A DNA stretch of 64,000 nt from Vibrio echinoideorum (GTDB taxonomy: Bacteria > Pseudomonadota > Gammaproteobacteria > Enterobacterales > Vibrionaceae). How positions within the stretch are numbered: position 1 is the first letter of the stretch; the number at the start of each line of letters is the position of its first letter. Position numbers and translations under genes: made by a program. The notes under the pieces are model-generated. The model was not told the DNA's origin, searched no databases, and worked only from the letters and a program-made list of their open reading frames with translations. The DNA is taken from assembly GCF_024347455.1 (NCBI RefSeq), contig NZ_AP025484.1, positions 1,736,001 through 1,800,000 on the forward strand, written 5' to 3'. Of this stretch, positions 17,209 through 27,402 are shown piece after piece.

Positions 17209-17883
17209 ATGAAAACAATTATTTTAATTATTAGCCTATTACTGCATCACGTAACAGCCTTCTGCTATGAAATAACGCCTATGTACCAAGAGATGGAAGA
17301 GTTTGGCAGAAAAGCGCTCACAAGCTATACCATTAACAATACTCAGGATCGCTCTCTTCCTGTTGAAGTCGTGGTATATGACGTGAACTATGACGAAACA
17401 GGAGAAGTGCTCACGCTCAATGAAGATAGCTTTCTGATTCTACCCCCTCAAATTATGGTTAACCCCTTAAGTTCACAAAAAATTCGAGTTCGATATATCC
17501 CAAGTGACGCTCTCACAACCACAAAATTGTATCGAATTGAATTCAACGAATTAGAAGTGAAAGGCCAAGAAGACAAAGAAAGTAAGATAAAAACACTATT
17601 AAGTTTTTCAACCTTAGCTTTTGTCTCTCCGAATACCATAGAACCCACAATGACAACATCTATTGATAACGACAAAGTCGTTGTAGAAAACACAAGTCTA
17701 GTGGTGGTTAACTTACTTCAATCAATATTCGAGCTTCAAACCAGTGAAGGAACAAAAGATCTTCCTTGGAATGAAATTGAAACCAGAACCAGTGGTTATC
17801 TGATGCCTGGTGCAACCGCTCACTATCCAATTCCAGATGACATCGGCAACGTGACAGCCATTTCTATAAAACAAAAAAAATAG
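17209..17883 (+). CDS. periplasmic pilus chaperone
   Basis: A 224-residue protein with an N-terminal signal peptide (MKTIILIISLLLHHVTAF). The body has the two-domain immunoglobulin pattern of PapD-like chaperones: SLPVEVVVYDVNYDE, then LILPPQIMVNPLSSQKIRVR, which resembles the G1 strand and linker of the family, and LYRIEFNELEV. It would hold pilin and tip subunits in the periplasm and deliver them to the usher. AAGGAAGGG lies close upstream. It lies between the pilin and usher genes on the same strand. It is AT-rich and divergent from classical FimC/PapD, fitting an alternate chaperone-usher lineage. Confidence 0.8.
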   Translation: MKTIILIISLLLHHVTAFCYEITPMYQEMEEFGRKALTSYTINNTQDRSLPVEVVVYDVNYDETGEVLTLNEDSFLILPPQIMVNPLSSQKIRVRYIPSDALTTTKLYRIEFNELEVKGQEDKESKIKTLLSFSTLAFVSPNTIEPTMTTSIDNDKVVVENTSLVVVNLLQSIFELQTSEGTKDLPWNEIETRTSGYLMPGATAHYPIPDDIGNVTAISIKQKK

Positions 17884-17927
17884 AGCAAAATTAATCATTT
17901 ATGCACTTGTAATTATGGGAGGGGAAC

Positions 17928-20342
17928 ATGATCCGATCTTACGCAGCCCTCCTGTGCATCTCTTTGTGTCTATTTGCCATCCCCAGTGTCCACGCGGCTG
18001 ATTGGTTGTTTCCATTTCCAATCAACTATCTCGATTCCATGGTCGGTGAGGTTGATGCCTTTTCTGATGGAAAAACCGTATCCAAAGTACATACCGTTCA
18101 ACTGCACACTCTTATTGGTTCAGCTTTAACGTCTGAAATATCCAACAAGTTATCGCTATACAAAGAGACATTTATTCCTGTTGAAACACTTAAAGAGTGG
18201 GGAGTTCTACTCACTTTCTCTTCGTCAGAAATGGAGATCACTCTGTCTTTTATCCAAGACGTTAGAAAAGAGCAAGCTCTAACATTCAATACTCCTTATT
18301 CTCCTCCTATTTATTCAAAGTCAGCATTTTTTACGAATATTAATAACTTAAATTTTGGCGTTTCTGACACAAGAGGAGTGGAAACTCAGAGTGACGAACA
18401 ATCATGGAATATAGAATGGAATTCAACGGGGAATTTTGCAGGTGCTCGTGGCGTTAACTATAAGTTCTCCGGCTATTTTGATGGCGGAACGGATGAAGAG
18501 CAAAACTTCTATCGCGGTGATATTTCTGCGTTTATCGACCGTGCGGATGTCCCGTATCGATTAACTTTTGGTGACCAAGTCAACACCACTTCAGGCCACC
18601 TACCAAGCCAACAATTCGGTGGTTTTGGGTTTGAGCGGAATTACTCAGCATTACAACCTAACCGAAGCATCCAGGTCGGCGGTACTCAAGCGCTCATTTT
18701 AGAAGAGTCCGCTGATATTGATCTCTATATCAACGGTTCATACATCACTGAGTTTCGCTTGCCTCCAGGTCGCTATAGATTAGATGATCTCCCCCTATCT
18801 TCAGGCAGCAACGATGTTCGCTTGGAAATTGAATACCAGTCTGGTCGAACGGACTCAATCCTATACAGTGTGTTCTACAATTCAAAACTCTTAAAAGAAG
18901 GTATCTCTGATTTTGGTGTGTATTTTGGCGCCCCTTCTGAAATAGAAGACAGTCGTTACGAATACGATACAGGCAGCCTAATTTCCACGGCCTACTATGA
19001 CTACGGCTTAACCGACTATTTAACGCTTGGTTTGAATGGGTTCTACCACAAAGACGGATTGATATTAGGTGGTCTATCTACCTTTGGCACTCCATTAGGT
19101 AATATCGGCTTTCGACTATCAGGCAGTCAATCCAGTGAGTATGATGAAACAGGTTATATTGCGAGTCTAGATTACGCGGCATCTCTTTGGGACCAAAATA
19201 ACTATAGCGCCCCTAACTTACGTATAGCTCTCGAATCCTATGATTCCTTTTCCTATCAACCTTGGACGGAAGAAGGCTCTACCGGTCACTCTGCAGCCGT
19301 CAGTTACACCTTTGGCATTACCGATAATATTTATTTATCCCTTTCATACAACCTCGATAAAGAGAGTGGTTATGACACTGAGTGGAGCGCAGAAGCTTCA
19401 ACATCTTGGTCTTACTCTAACGTAATTATTGGCCTAGGCGTCACCCACGAAGAAGACCCGAATGAAGGTACCTCTAATACCGAAGGGGTCATTTCCGTTG
19501 ATTGGACTTGGAGTTCCGATGATGGTCAATACTTTGCGGATCTCGGGTATGCAAGTGACACCGAAGTATTACGGGCCAACTTCAGTAAACCAAGTAAGAA
19601 CCAAGTTGGAAAATATGGCTATGCATTATCTGCAGACGTGGAATCTGACCAAGGCCAATACCAACTACGTGGAGACTATGTCAGCAACCGAGTCCGCTAC
19701 GACGGTGATATCACCTACTACAACGCAACAGAATCTGAAGACAGTGTCGTCACCTCTTTTAGACCAAGCACAGCCTTCACCATTAGCGATGGGACTTTAT
19801 CTTGGTCTCGCCCGATATACGGTGCGGCAGCGGTAGTGCAAGTTCATGACACCCTGGAGTCTGAAGTACTGATCAACAGTGATGACGATGACAACGCAGA
19901 AGCCATCTCTTCAAATGGACTCAATAATGCAATAAGTCTCTCTACTGCTCATACATCCCAAAGCTTCACTGTGTATGCGCCCGATGCTCCGATTGGCTAC
20001 GACATTGGTAACTACTTCTACAACGTAACCCCAGGAGCCTACACCAGCCACATTTTCACCGTAGGATCAGACGCATCCAAAACCGTTATAGGCAGATTGA
20101 GCTTGGGCGATGGAAAGCCCCTTTCACTGACTCAAGGTTACCTCGTCAGCAATACGGGGGATTCAACTCCATTTTTCACCAATAAAGGTGGACGGTTTGT
20201 TGTGGAAGGTATTCGTAGTGGTAACTACAAGATTCAAACCATGGACTCAGATATTACGGGACAAATACACATCCCAGAATCAGAGGACAACTTAATTCGT
20301 CTTCCCGAGATTCAACTCACACAAGGAGCGAACAATGAATAG
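17928..20342 (+). CDS. outer membrane usher protein
   Basis: An 804-residue protein with a signal peptide ending SVHAA and a strong Shine-Dalgarno (GGAGGGG) before ATG 17928. The N-terminal domain is followed by a long beta-barrel region in which PYRLTFGDQVNTTSGHL, GFGFERNYSALQPNRS and ADIDLYINGSYITEFRLPPG are characteristic of FimD/TcfC-type ushers, including the plug (RYRLDDLPLSSGSNDVRLE). The C-terminal part (GGRFVVEGIRSGNYKI) forms the periplasmic C-terminal domains. It is the assembly platform that orders subunits and secretes the fibre. It overlaps the next gene by eight bases (ATGAATAG), implying coupled translation. Confidence 0.92.
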   Translation: MIRSYAALLCISLCLFAIPSVHAADWLFPFPINYLDSMVGEVDAFSDGKTVSKVHTVQLHTLIGSALTSEISNKLSLYKETFIPVETLKEWGVLLTFSSSEMEITLSFIQDVRKEQALTFNTPYSPPIYSKSAFFTNINNLNFGVSDTRGVETQSDEQSWNIEWNSTGNFAGARGVNYKFSGYFDGGTDEEQNFYRGDISAFIDRADVPYRLTFGDQVNTTSGHLPSQQFGGFGFERNYSALQPNRSIQVGGTQALILEESADIDLYINGSYITEFRLPPGRYRLDDLPLSSGSNDVRLEIEYQSGRTDSILYSVFYNSKLLKEGISDFGVYFGAPSEIEDSRYEYDTGSLISTAYYDYGLTDYLTLGLNGFYHKDGLILGGLSTFGTPLGNIGFRLSGSQSSEYDETGYIASLDYAASLWDQNNYSAPNLRIALESYDSFSYQPWTEEGSTGHSAAVSYTFGITDNIYLSLSYNLDKESGYDTEWSAEASTSWSYSNVIIGLGVTHEEDPNEGTSNTEGVISVDWTWSSDDGQYFADLGYASDTEVLRANFSKPSKNQVGKYGYALSADVESDQGQYQLRGDYVSNRVRYDGDITYYNATESEDSVVTSFRPSTAFTISDGTLSWSRPIYGAAAVVQVHDTLESEVLINSDDDDNAEAISSNGLNNAISLSTAHTSQSFTVYAPDAPIGYDIGNYFYNVTPGAYTSHIFTVGSDASKTVIGRLSLGDGKPLSLTQGYLVSNTGDSTPFFTNKGGRFVVEGIRSGNYKIQTMDSDITGQIHIPESEDNLIRLPEIQLTQGANNE

Positions 20343-21204
20343 AAAACCCTTAATGATGACGATGCTAGGGATACTAGCGTCGTGTCTAATTATATTACCT
20401 TCACTAGCGCTCGCCGAAAACTGCGCTGGGATCTGGAATATCACTCAACTGAGCAATACACCGATTGAATTTGATAAATCAGGTTATGCCAGTATCCGAT
20501 TTGAATTGAAGAAACTTCGTTCTAAAGATGGTCAATGCGCATTGAAATCCGTGCGTTTAAAAGTTCTCAACAACTCAAAAGCCTCGAATATTCACTTTAT
20601 TAATCAAAATCAAACCATGCTTTCTTATGACCCTAAAGAGCGTGAATACTTACTTAACTCACAGCAAAGCCGCCCAGTCCGCTTTTCTTTGGTCGATCCC
20701 ACCGCAAAAATCAACTTTGCAGCTAAATATACAGTGCCATTTCTCGTCAAATTGCAGTTTGAAAACAACCAAGTATCAACAGTATCTACGAACGCAAATT
20801 ACAAGGTTAAATCATTCGTCACTTTAGATTGGTCTGGTCGAGGCAACAGTTTCCATCAGACGGCATCGGGATACCGCTGGGCTTTGGGTGTTCTATCAAA
20901 CAACAAACGCTATCAAACCGATTTTGTGATCAGCTCAAATTCACGCACTGAACTATGGGTAAAACCAAAGTATCGAAAGCTGGTTAACGCTCAACATCCT
21001 GAATCGGCCATTGAATACAAACTCACCATTGACGGAATTGAAATCTCACCTTCGCATCAAATGATTCCGATAAAGCGCTACTCAAGAGGAAAGCACAATA
21101 TCCCTTTTGATTTAACCATCACAGGAAACACAAATTTATCGCGGGCTGGACACTACAGAGAAGAACTACAAGTGCAAGTTAAAGCGATAAACCCCATTTT
21201 TTGA
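20335..21204 (+). CDS. pilus tip or minor subunit
   Basis: A 289-residue secreted protein, with a signal peptide ending SLALA. It starts inside the usher stop region. No known adhesin domain is recognised in the N-terminal two thirds. The C-terminus reads LTITGNTNLSRAGHYREELQ, echoing the RAGNYR strand of the major pilin, so the last domain is probably a pilin fold joined to a unique N-terminal receptor-binding or spacer region. Its position after the usher matches the tip-adhesin gene in alternate chaperone-usher operons such as ecp and CS1. Receptor unknown. Confidence 0.7.
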   Translation: MNRKPLMMTMLGILASCLIILPSLALAENCAGIWNITQLSNTPIEFDKSGYASIRFELKKLRSKDGQCALKSVRLKVLNNSKASNIHFINQNQTMLSYDPKEREYLLNSQQSRPVRFSLVDPTAKINFAAKYTVPFLVKLQFENNQVSTVSTNANYKVKSFVTLDWSGRGNSFHQTASGYRWALGVLSNNKRYQTDFVISSNSRTELWVKPKYRKLVNAQHPESAIEYKLTIDGIEISPSHQMIPIKRYSRGKHNIPFDLTITGNTNLSRAGHYREELQVQVKAINPIF

Positions 21205-21258
21205 ATGGGCGAATGAATACTAACGGACTTCGAGTTTTTCGAGCCAAGGTTAAACGAT

Positions 21259-22623
21259 ATGAATGTATTGAAACTCATCATAAAACAACGGCACTGGGTG
21301 ATAGCCTGTGCCACCTTATGCATCTTATGTTTACACATTGGCGACATTAGGAAGTTGACAGGTTTTGTTGAAAAAGACCAACGACACAGAACTCAACTCA
21401 TTCAGTTTCTTGTCCAAAATAACGTATCCCGGACGCTAGAAATATTAGGGGCGACACTGTCGTCTTCAAACAGCTACATCGACATTAATCACTTGAAAGG
21501 AGCACTCCATACATCATCATCTCCTTTCTATGAAAGTGACTACCAAACCGTCGCGCATCGCTTTGGTTTAAGCCCTGAGTCATCTTTGTTCACCGATGCC
21601 ATCAACCATAAACATATACTTTGGGCTTTAGACTATGACCGCACTGAGCCGCGAGTACATTTGATCGCAGGTAATATACAAGCACCCAACTATGTTGAAA
21701 CCCGTTTTGATCTAGTGCCGTATTTCCCTCGACTTAATTTCGGGTCAAATACCATTTTGATGATTGAAAATGAACAGCAAGAGTTCTTCATGCCTTCTGG
21801 AGAACCCGCTAATGTCACTTTCGCCAACGGCCAAAATAACTCAAATAGCGTCCATCCATTAGAAACTGAGTCAACATTACATTTTACGGAAGCGTTCCTT
21901 TGGAACTTGCCGTTCTTTAAGCTCAATTTAGACGAGAGTCGATACTTTCATTTGATTACCGTTCCTCTACCTCAGCTAAACGCGAAATTACTGGTGTTCG
22001 ACAACATGACCACCTCCGTCGTTGAGATAATAGGAGCACTAAAAAATCTCATTGAAATCATTCTGTTGTTAGGGGTTGTTTACTTATTGATGCAGGCGTT
22101 TTCTCACTATCAGGACAGAACGGCAAAAGCTCTCGAGTCAGACACTCTCACAGGGCTTAAAAACAGACTTCACCTTGAAACTGCAAGCTCACGAATCGCA
22201 CAAGAGCAACAACAGGAACAGCCTCGCTGTGTCGGTGTAATCGCCATAGATCTCGACCATTTTAAGATGATTAATGATAAATATGGTCACCACATAGGTG
22301 ACTGCGTCTTGGTTCGAGTCAGTGAAATCTTATTAGAGAGTGTCAGAAGAGATGATGAATGTTATCGCATCGGGGGCGATGAGTTTATTGTCATAATTAA
22401 GACGGAAAAACAGTCCGACATTGTAAAACTCGCCGACCGTATTCGCACAAAAATATCGAGCGATCAACAACTACACAATAAAGTCAGTGGGGGGATTTCT
22501 GCATCACTAGGGCTTGTCGATTTATCAACGGGTCAATCAATTGAAGAAGCCCTCATCTCCGCAGATGAACTTTTATACCAAGCTAAACATCGAGGGAGAA
22601 ATCTAGTACAAAGCTCCATCTAA
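21259..22623 (+). CDS. membrane-bound GGDEF diguanylate cyclase
   Basis: A 454-residue protein with an N-terminal membrane segment (CATLCILCLHIGDI region), an approximately 240-residue periplasmic sensor region, a second membrane segment near residues 255-280 (IIGALKNLIEIILLLGVVYL) and a C-terminal GGDEF domain. The active site is intact (GGDEF, residues 372-376). RRDD at residues 363-366 lies exactly five residues earlier, a canonical RxxD product-inhibition site. It should make c-di-GMP from two GTP in response to an extracytoplasmic signal. It follows the tip gene by 54 bp on the same strand, so it is probably part of the pilus transcription unit. Confidence 0.92.
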   Translation: MNVLKLIIKQRHWVIACATLCILCLHIGDIRKLTGFVEKDQRHRTQLIQFLVQNNVSRTLEILGATLSSSNSYIDINHLKGALHTSSSPFYESDYQTVAHRFGLSPESSLFTDAINHKHILWALDYDRTEPRVHLIAGNIQAPNYVETRFDLVPYFPRLNFGSNTILMIENEQQEFFMPSGEPANVTFANGQNNSNSVHPLETESTLHFTEAFLWNLPFFKLNLDESRYFHLITVPLPQLNAKLLVFDNMTTSVVEIIGALKNLIEIILLLGVVYLLMQAFSHYQDRTAKALESDTLTGLKNRLHLETASSRIAQEQQQEQPRCVGVIAIDLDHFKMINDKYGHHIGDCVLVRVSEILLESVRRDDECYRIGGDEFIVIIKTEKQSDIVKLADRIRTKISSDQQLHNKVSGGISASLGLVDLSTGQSIEEALISADELLYQAKHRGRNLVQSSI

Positions 22624-22791
22624 CCCTCAATTTGGTGCAACGAATCACGATATAAAATCAAATAGATTCATTCATGATAAATGAAGATTAAAGAAAGCTT
22701 ATAAAGTCTCATTATATCTATATTTGTAATGATTTTTAGCACAACAATCGGTATAAATTAAACTATCAATATGCCGACGACATGATGAACA

Positions 22792-23718
22792 ATGAAATAT
22801 TCAGACTTTAACCTTATCCCAACTTTCGTTGCCATTATGGAAGAGCGCAGTTTTAGCGGTGCGGCAAAAAGGCTCGGGGTTAGCCAATCAGCCATAAGCC
22901 AAAGTGCAACTCGACTTAAGACCTTATTTGATGACCCTTTATTTCTGCGTGAAAGTCATGGCATTACCCCAACTAAGTTAGCACTCAGCATCTATCCCAC
23001 GTTAGCCACTGCAATAGAAGAGATCAAACTCACTACACCATATTATCGTGCCTTTGACCCAGAAAGTTGTGACCGAGAATTTGTCGTATCGGCTTTAAGC
23101 GTATTCGGTTTAAGCATCTTACCTGTAGCATCGAAGATTATTGGTCAAGTTGCACCATTGGCAAGTGTCAAAGCTGAAGCTCATGTACATCAATCCGATA
23201 CGACAAACATGTTGAGACACAAATTCGATATAACTTTGGATGTGAATTATGGGCAATACCCGCAACTATGCTCAGAAGTGATCATGAAAAACCAGCTCAA
23301 TGTGATTTGCAGAGAAGATCACCCTCGCTTAACTGGACCAAGTATATCGGCAACAGAGTTTCTGAATGAAAGACATGTGACACATACAGTGCCGGGGCAG
23401 CAGAAAAGTTATTTATTGGACAAAGGGCTTAAAGCAGAGGAGTTGTTAAGACAACGTGATATTGCCTGGCACTCAAACAGTATAACGGAAATGCTGCCGA
23501 TCATTGAGCAAAATGACTATGTAGGTATATTTCCAAACATACTGTTGGAAAAACACTTTAGTCATTTCAATCTGAAGACATTAAAATGCGATTTCTTACC
23601 GGACTGGTTGAGTATTTCAATGTTCTGGCACGCATCAAGAAACAATGACCCCAGCCATCAATGGCTTAGAAGTGTTTTTTCTGAAACATCCAAACAATTG
23701 TCATTGAAATACTCTTAA
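22792..23718 (+). CDS. LysR-family transcriptional regulator (NodD/LeuO-like clade)
   Basis: A 308-residue LysR protein. The helix-turn-helix is RSFSGAAKRLGVSQSAISQS, followed by LKTLFDDPLFLRESHGITPT, a pattern of the LeuO/NodD-type clade. The effector domain ends with WLSISMFWHASRNNDPSHQW, shared with two other LysR proteins in this window (32601-33503 and 53575-54510). It has no divergent partner close by; upstream is the end of the pilus locus, and it converges on maa. Target and ligand are unknown. Confidence 0.88.
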   Translation: MKYSDFNLIPTFVAIMEERSFSGAAKRLGVSQSAISQSATRLKTLFDDPLFLRESHGITPTKLALSIYPTLATAIEEIKLTTPYYRAFDPESCDREFVVSALSVFGLSILPVASKIIGQVAPLASVKAEAHVHQSDTTNMLRHKFDITLDVNYGQYPQLCSEVIMKNQLNVICREDHPRLTGPSISATEFLNERHVTHTVPGQQKSYLLDKGLKAEELLRQRDIAWHSNSITEMLPIIEQNDYVGIFPNILLEKHFSHFNLKTLKCDFLPDWLSISMFWHASRNNDPSHQWLRSVFSETSKQLSLKYS

Positions 23719-23764
23719 CGTTAGATTCAGAACCATTGAATTATGACTAAAAACGTCAACAAGC

Positions 23765-24325
23765 TTAGGTATTATCGATCGCTTTCAGCACTTTGCATGG
23801 GTTACCGACGGCAACCACATTAGCTGGGATGTCTTTGGTTACCACACTGCCTGCGCCGATCACACTGTTCTTGCCAATGTTCACACCAGGGCAAATGATC
23901 ACACCGCCGCCAAGCCAAACATTTTCACCAACGTTAATCGGCGTGCCAAATTCGACGCCTTCTTCAACACGCCCTTTCACATCTAATGGGTGACCCGCTG
24001 TTAGAATCTGTACATTGGGCCCGAGCAACACATTGTCGCCAATGGTCACTTCTGCTACATCCAGGATCACGCAATTGAAGTTAGCGTAAAAGTTCTTACC
24101 CAGCTTGATGTTTGAACCGTAATCACAACGGAACGGCGGTTCTAAGTGCGCGTTTTCGCAGCCGGGAATTAATTCTTGAGTAGCCGCTTTCCATTCAGGT
24201 GTGTCAGGAATACTGTTATTGAGTTTTTGAAGCACCTTGCGACATTCGATACGAGCGGAATAAAGCTCTTTATCCCAAGCCTGATAAGGTTCGCCTGCGA
24301 GCATTTTTTGTTTTTCTGTTTTCAC
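23765..24325 (-). CDS. maa: maltose O-acetyltransferase
   Basis: A 186-residue acetyltransferase with the Maa N-terminal helix (EKQKMLAGEPYQAWDKEL) and a left-handed hexapeptide-repeat helix (VTIGDNVLLGPNVQILTAGHP, split as VTIGDNVLLG and PNVQILTAGHP). Catalytic His of the AGHPLD motif and the CoA-binding end (GAGSVVTKDIPANVVAVGNP) are present. It acetylates glucose, maltose or related sugars from acetyl-CoA, a detoxification of excess sugar. The start is GTG 24325, preceded by AGGTAAG; it falls inside the first unit of a 19-bp repeat array. Downstream of the LacI regulator on the same strand, it may share sugar-related control. Confidence 0.92.
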   Translation of the reverse strand: MKTEKQKMLAGEPYQAWDKELYSARIECRKVLQKLNNSIPDTPEWKAATQELIPGCENAHLEPPFRCDYGSNIKLGKNFYANFNCVILDVAEVTIGDNVLLGPNVQILTAGHPLDVKGRVEEGVEFGTPINVGENVWLGGGVIICPGVNIGKNSVIGAGSVVTKDIPANVVAVGNPCKVLKAIDNT

Positions 24326-24417
24326 GTTACTTACCTGTTCTCACATTACTTAGCTATTTTCATATTACTTATCTAGTTTCACATTACTTAACTGTTTTCA
24401 CATTACTTAACTAATGA
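24323..24417. repeat. 19-bp imperfect tandem repeat upstream of maa
   Basis: Almost five units of CACATTACTTAACTGTTTT with scattered substitutions, each unit exactly 19 bp (24323, 24342, 24361, 24380, 24399). The first unit contains the maa GTG start codon and its ribosome-binding region, so the array occupies the maa 5' untranslated region. Confidence 0.9.
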
Positions 24418-24546
24418 TGGTCAATTCATCGACCAAAACCGCAATATCGCACATCTAAATAACAGTGAATAATGAGTGTTTGAGCTTGGTTTAAGAGATG
24501 CGCAGCTCGTCACTTTTTGTAGGTGAAATATGAAATTCGAACGGTG

Positions 24547-25545
24547 CTAATTTAGCTTCGCTATCGAATCACGTAACACCAAACTACCCGTGGTATTGAT
24601 GGTGGTCGCTTGCTCTGTTTCACCGACAATTTGCAAGATCGCCTTTTGCGTCATTTGCTCTAATGGCACACTGACAGACGTTAAGCTTGGCGTTAAAAAC
24701 GCCCCTACTTTACTGTTATCAAAACCAACGATAGAAACATCTTGAGGTAATGAGTAACCAAGTTCAGTTAGCGCTTTAATCGCACCAATCGCCATGTCAT
24801 CGTTTTCCGACAAGATAGCAGTGAATATTACTTTGCTTTTTACCAGAGCCTGAGCCGCGTGATAACCGCTCTCCATCGTCCAATCACCTTGAACAACTTT
24901 GGACTCATCTAATGCAATATCCTGCTTAGTTAACACATCTTGATAGGCTTGGTAACGCAACTCATCTGTCGAAGAACCGGCTTTACCACGAATCACAGCA
25001 ATATCGGTATGACCCTGCTCGATGATGTGTTCAACCATCAAACAAGCGCTCTGATAGTGGTCGGTGGTAATGGCATGATTAGGCTTCGACGGCATTTCTC
25101 GGTTGAGTACCAGAATCGGTGTGTCAGTGCTTTCGATGATCTTTGCAATCTCGCTTTCGGTTAAGCATTGCGGATAGATGATGATGCCCGCGCACTTCAT
25201 ATCCAGCAGGAAGTTGATCGCCTTTCTTTCGTCTTCAGCGCTGTGTTTGCCATCGGTGATCACCAGCTGGTGATTCGACTTTTCGCTATAAGAAGCCGCG
25301 TGATACATCAAAGAAGAAAAGTAAGGGCCATTGAACAACTCATTGGTGATTACAAAGCCGATGAAATTAGTCTTTTTGGTCGCCAATTGCCGGGCCAACA
25401 AGTTCGGTCGATAACCTGTTTCTTGAATCGCATCAAATACCTTTTTTACCACATCTGGGCGCACGATGTTCTTGCCATTTAAGACACGAGAAACGGTCGA
25501 TTTAGATACGCCTGCGCGGTTCGCGACATCAAGCATGGTTACCAT
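24547..25545 (-). CDS. LacI-family repressor (AscG-like)
   Basis: A 332-residue LacI/GalR protein. The N-terminal helix-turn-helix is MLDVANRAGVSKSTVSRVLN, followed by hinge GYRPNLLARQLATKKTNFIG and a periplasmic-binding-like sugar domain (VSIVGFDNSKVGAFLTPSLT). It resembles AscG, the repressor of the cryptic cellobiose/arbutin genes. It lies 99 bp downstream of the 6-phospho-beta-glucosidase gene on the same strand, and two LacI-type palindromes stand upstream of that gene. It probably represses the unit, including itself, until a beta-glucoside phosphate or sugar is present. Confidence 0.92.
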   Translation of the reverse strand: MVTMLDVANRAGVSKSTVSRVLNGKNIVRPDVVKKVFDAIQETGYRPNLLARQLATKKTNFIGFVITNELFNGPYFSSLMYHAASYSEKSNHQLVITDGKHSAEDERKAINFLLDMKCAGIIIYPQCLTESEIAKIIESTDTPILVLNREMPSKPNHAITTDHYQSACLMVEHIIEQGHTDIAVIRGKAGSSTDELRYQAYQDVLTKQDIALDESKVVQGDWTMESGYHAAQALVKSKVIFTAILSENDDMAIGAIKALTELGYSLPQDVSIVGFDNSKVGAFLTPSLTSVSVPLEQMTQKAILQIVGETEQATTINTTGSLVLRDSIAKLN

Positions 25546-25644
25546 TCGCTTCTTTTCCTTTATAAAAAATCAGCCGACATAGGCCGACTAATTCATTGCA
25601 AAATGACAGCTCACAGTTCACATAACTGCGCTGGGAAATGCATT

Positions 25645-27102
<1,458 letters not shown>

Positions 27103-27145
27103 TTATTCGCAAAAAAGATCAGGATTAGAGAGCTCATTGCAGCTC

Positions 27146-27159
27146 TGAAACCGATTTCA
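27146..27159. promoter_or_regulatory. LacI-type operator 1
   Basis: Near-perfect palindrome TGAAACCGATTTCA with the central CG typical of LacI/GalR operators, 62 bp upstream of the 6-phospho-beta-glucosidase start. Confidence 0.82.
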
Positions 27160-27180
27160 ACATAGAATAAAGATACAGAT

Positions 27181-27194
27181 TGAAACCGGTTTCA
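27181..27194. promoter_or_regulatory. LacI-type operator 2
   Basis: Perfect palindrome TGAAACCGGTTTCA, centred 35 bp from operator 1. Two like sites at this spacing support cooperative binding by the AscG-like repressor. Confidence 0.85.
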
Positions 27195-27369
27195 GCAAGG
27201 TGGTTTTGATCTTTTTTTGATCAAGCTTAGGAGCAATTTGAGCTCATACCTGCCCACACGACTCCTTTCATTAAAACCAACTCAAAAGGTAATTCCTTAA
27301 TTTCCAGGATCAATCTAGGCTAAGGACTGTGCTTTGGCGCACACTCATCCCACTCGCGCTCACTAAAAT

Positions 27370-27382
27370 GGCAAACGTTTCC
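27370..27382. promoter_or_regulatory. PurR-like box upstream of the nucleotidase
   Basis: GGCAAACGTTTCC resembles the core of the PurR operator (GCAAACGTTTGC) with one mismatched end. It is 20 bp before the 5'-nucleotidase-like start, where repression by PurR with hypoxanthine or guanine would fit a nucleotide-salvage gene. Confidence 0.55.
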
Positions 27383-27402
27383 TTCACTGACATGAGCACG
27401 CT

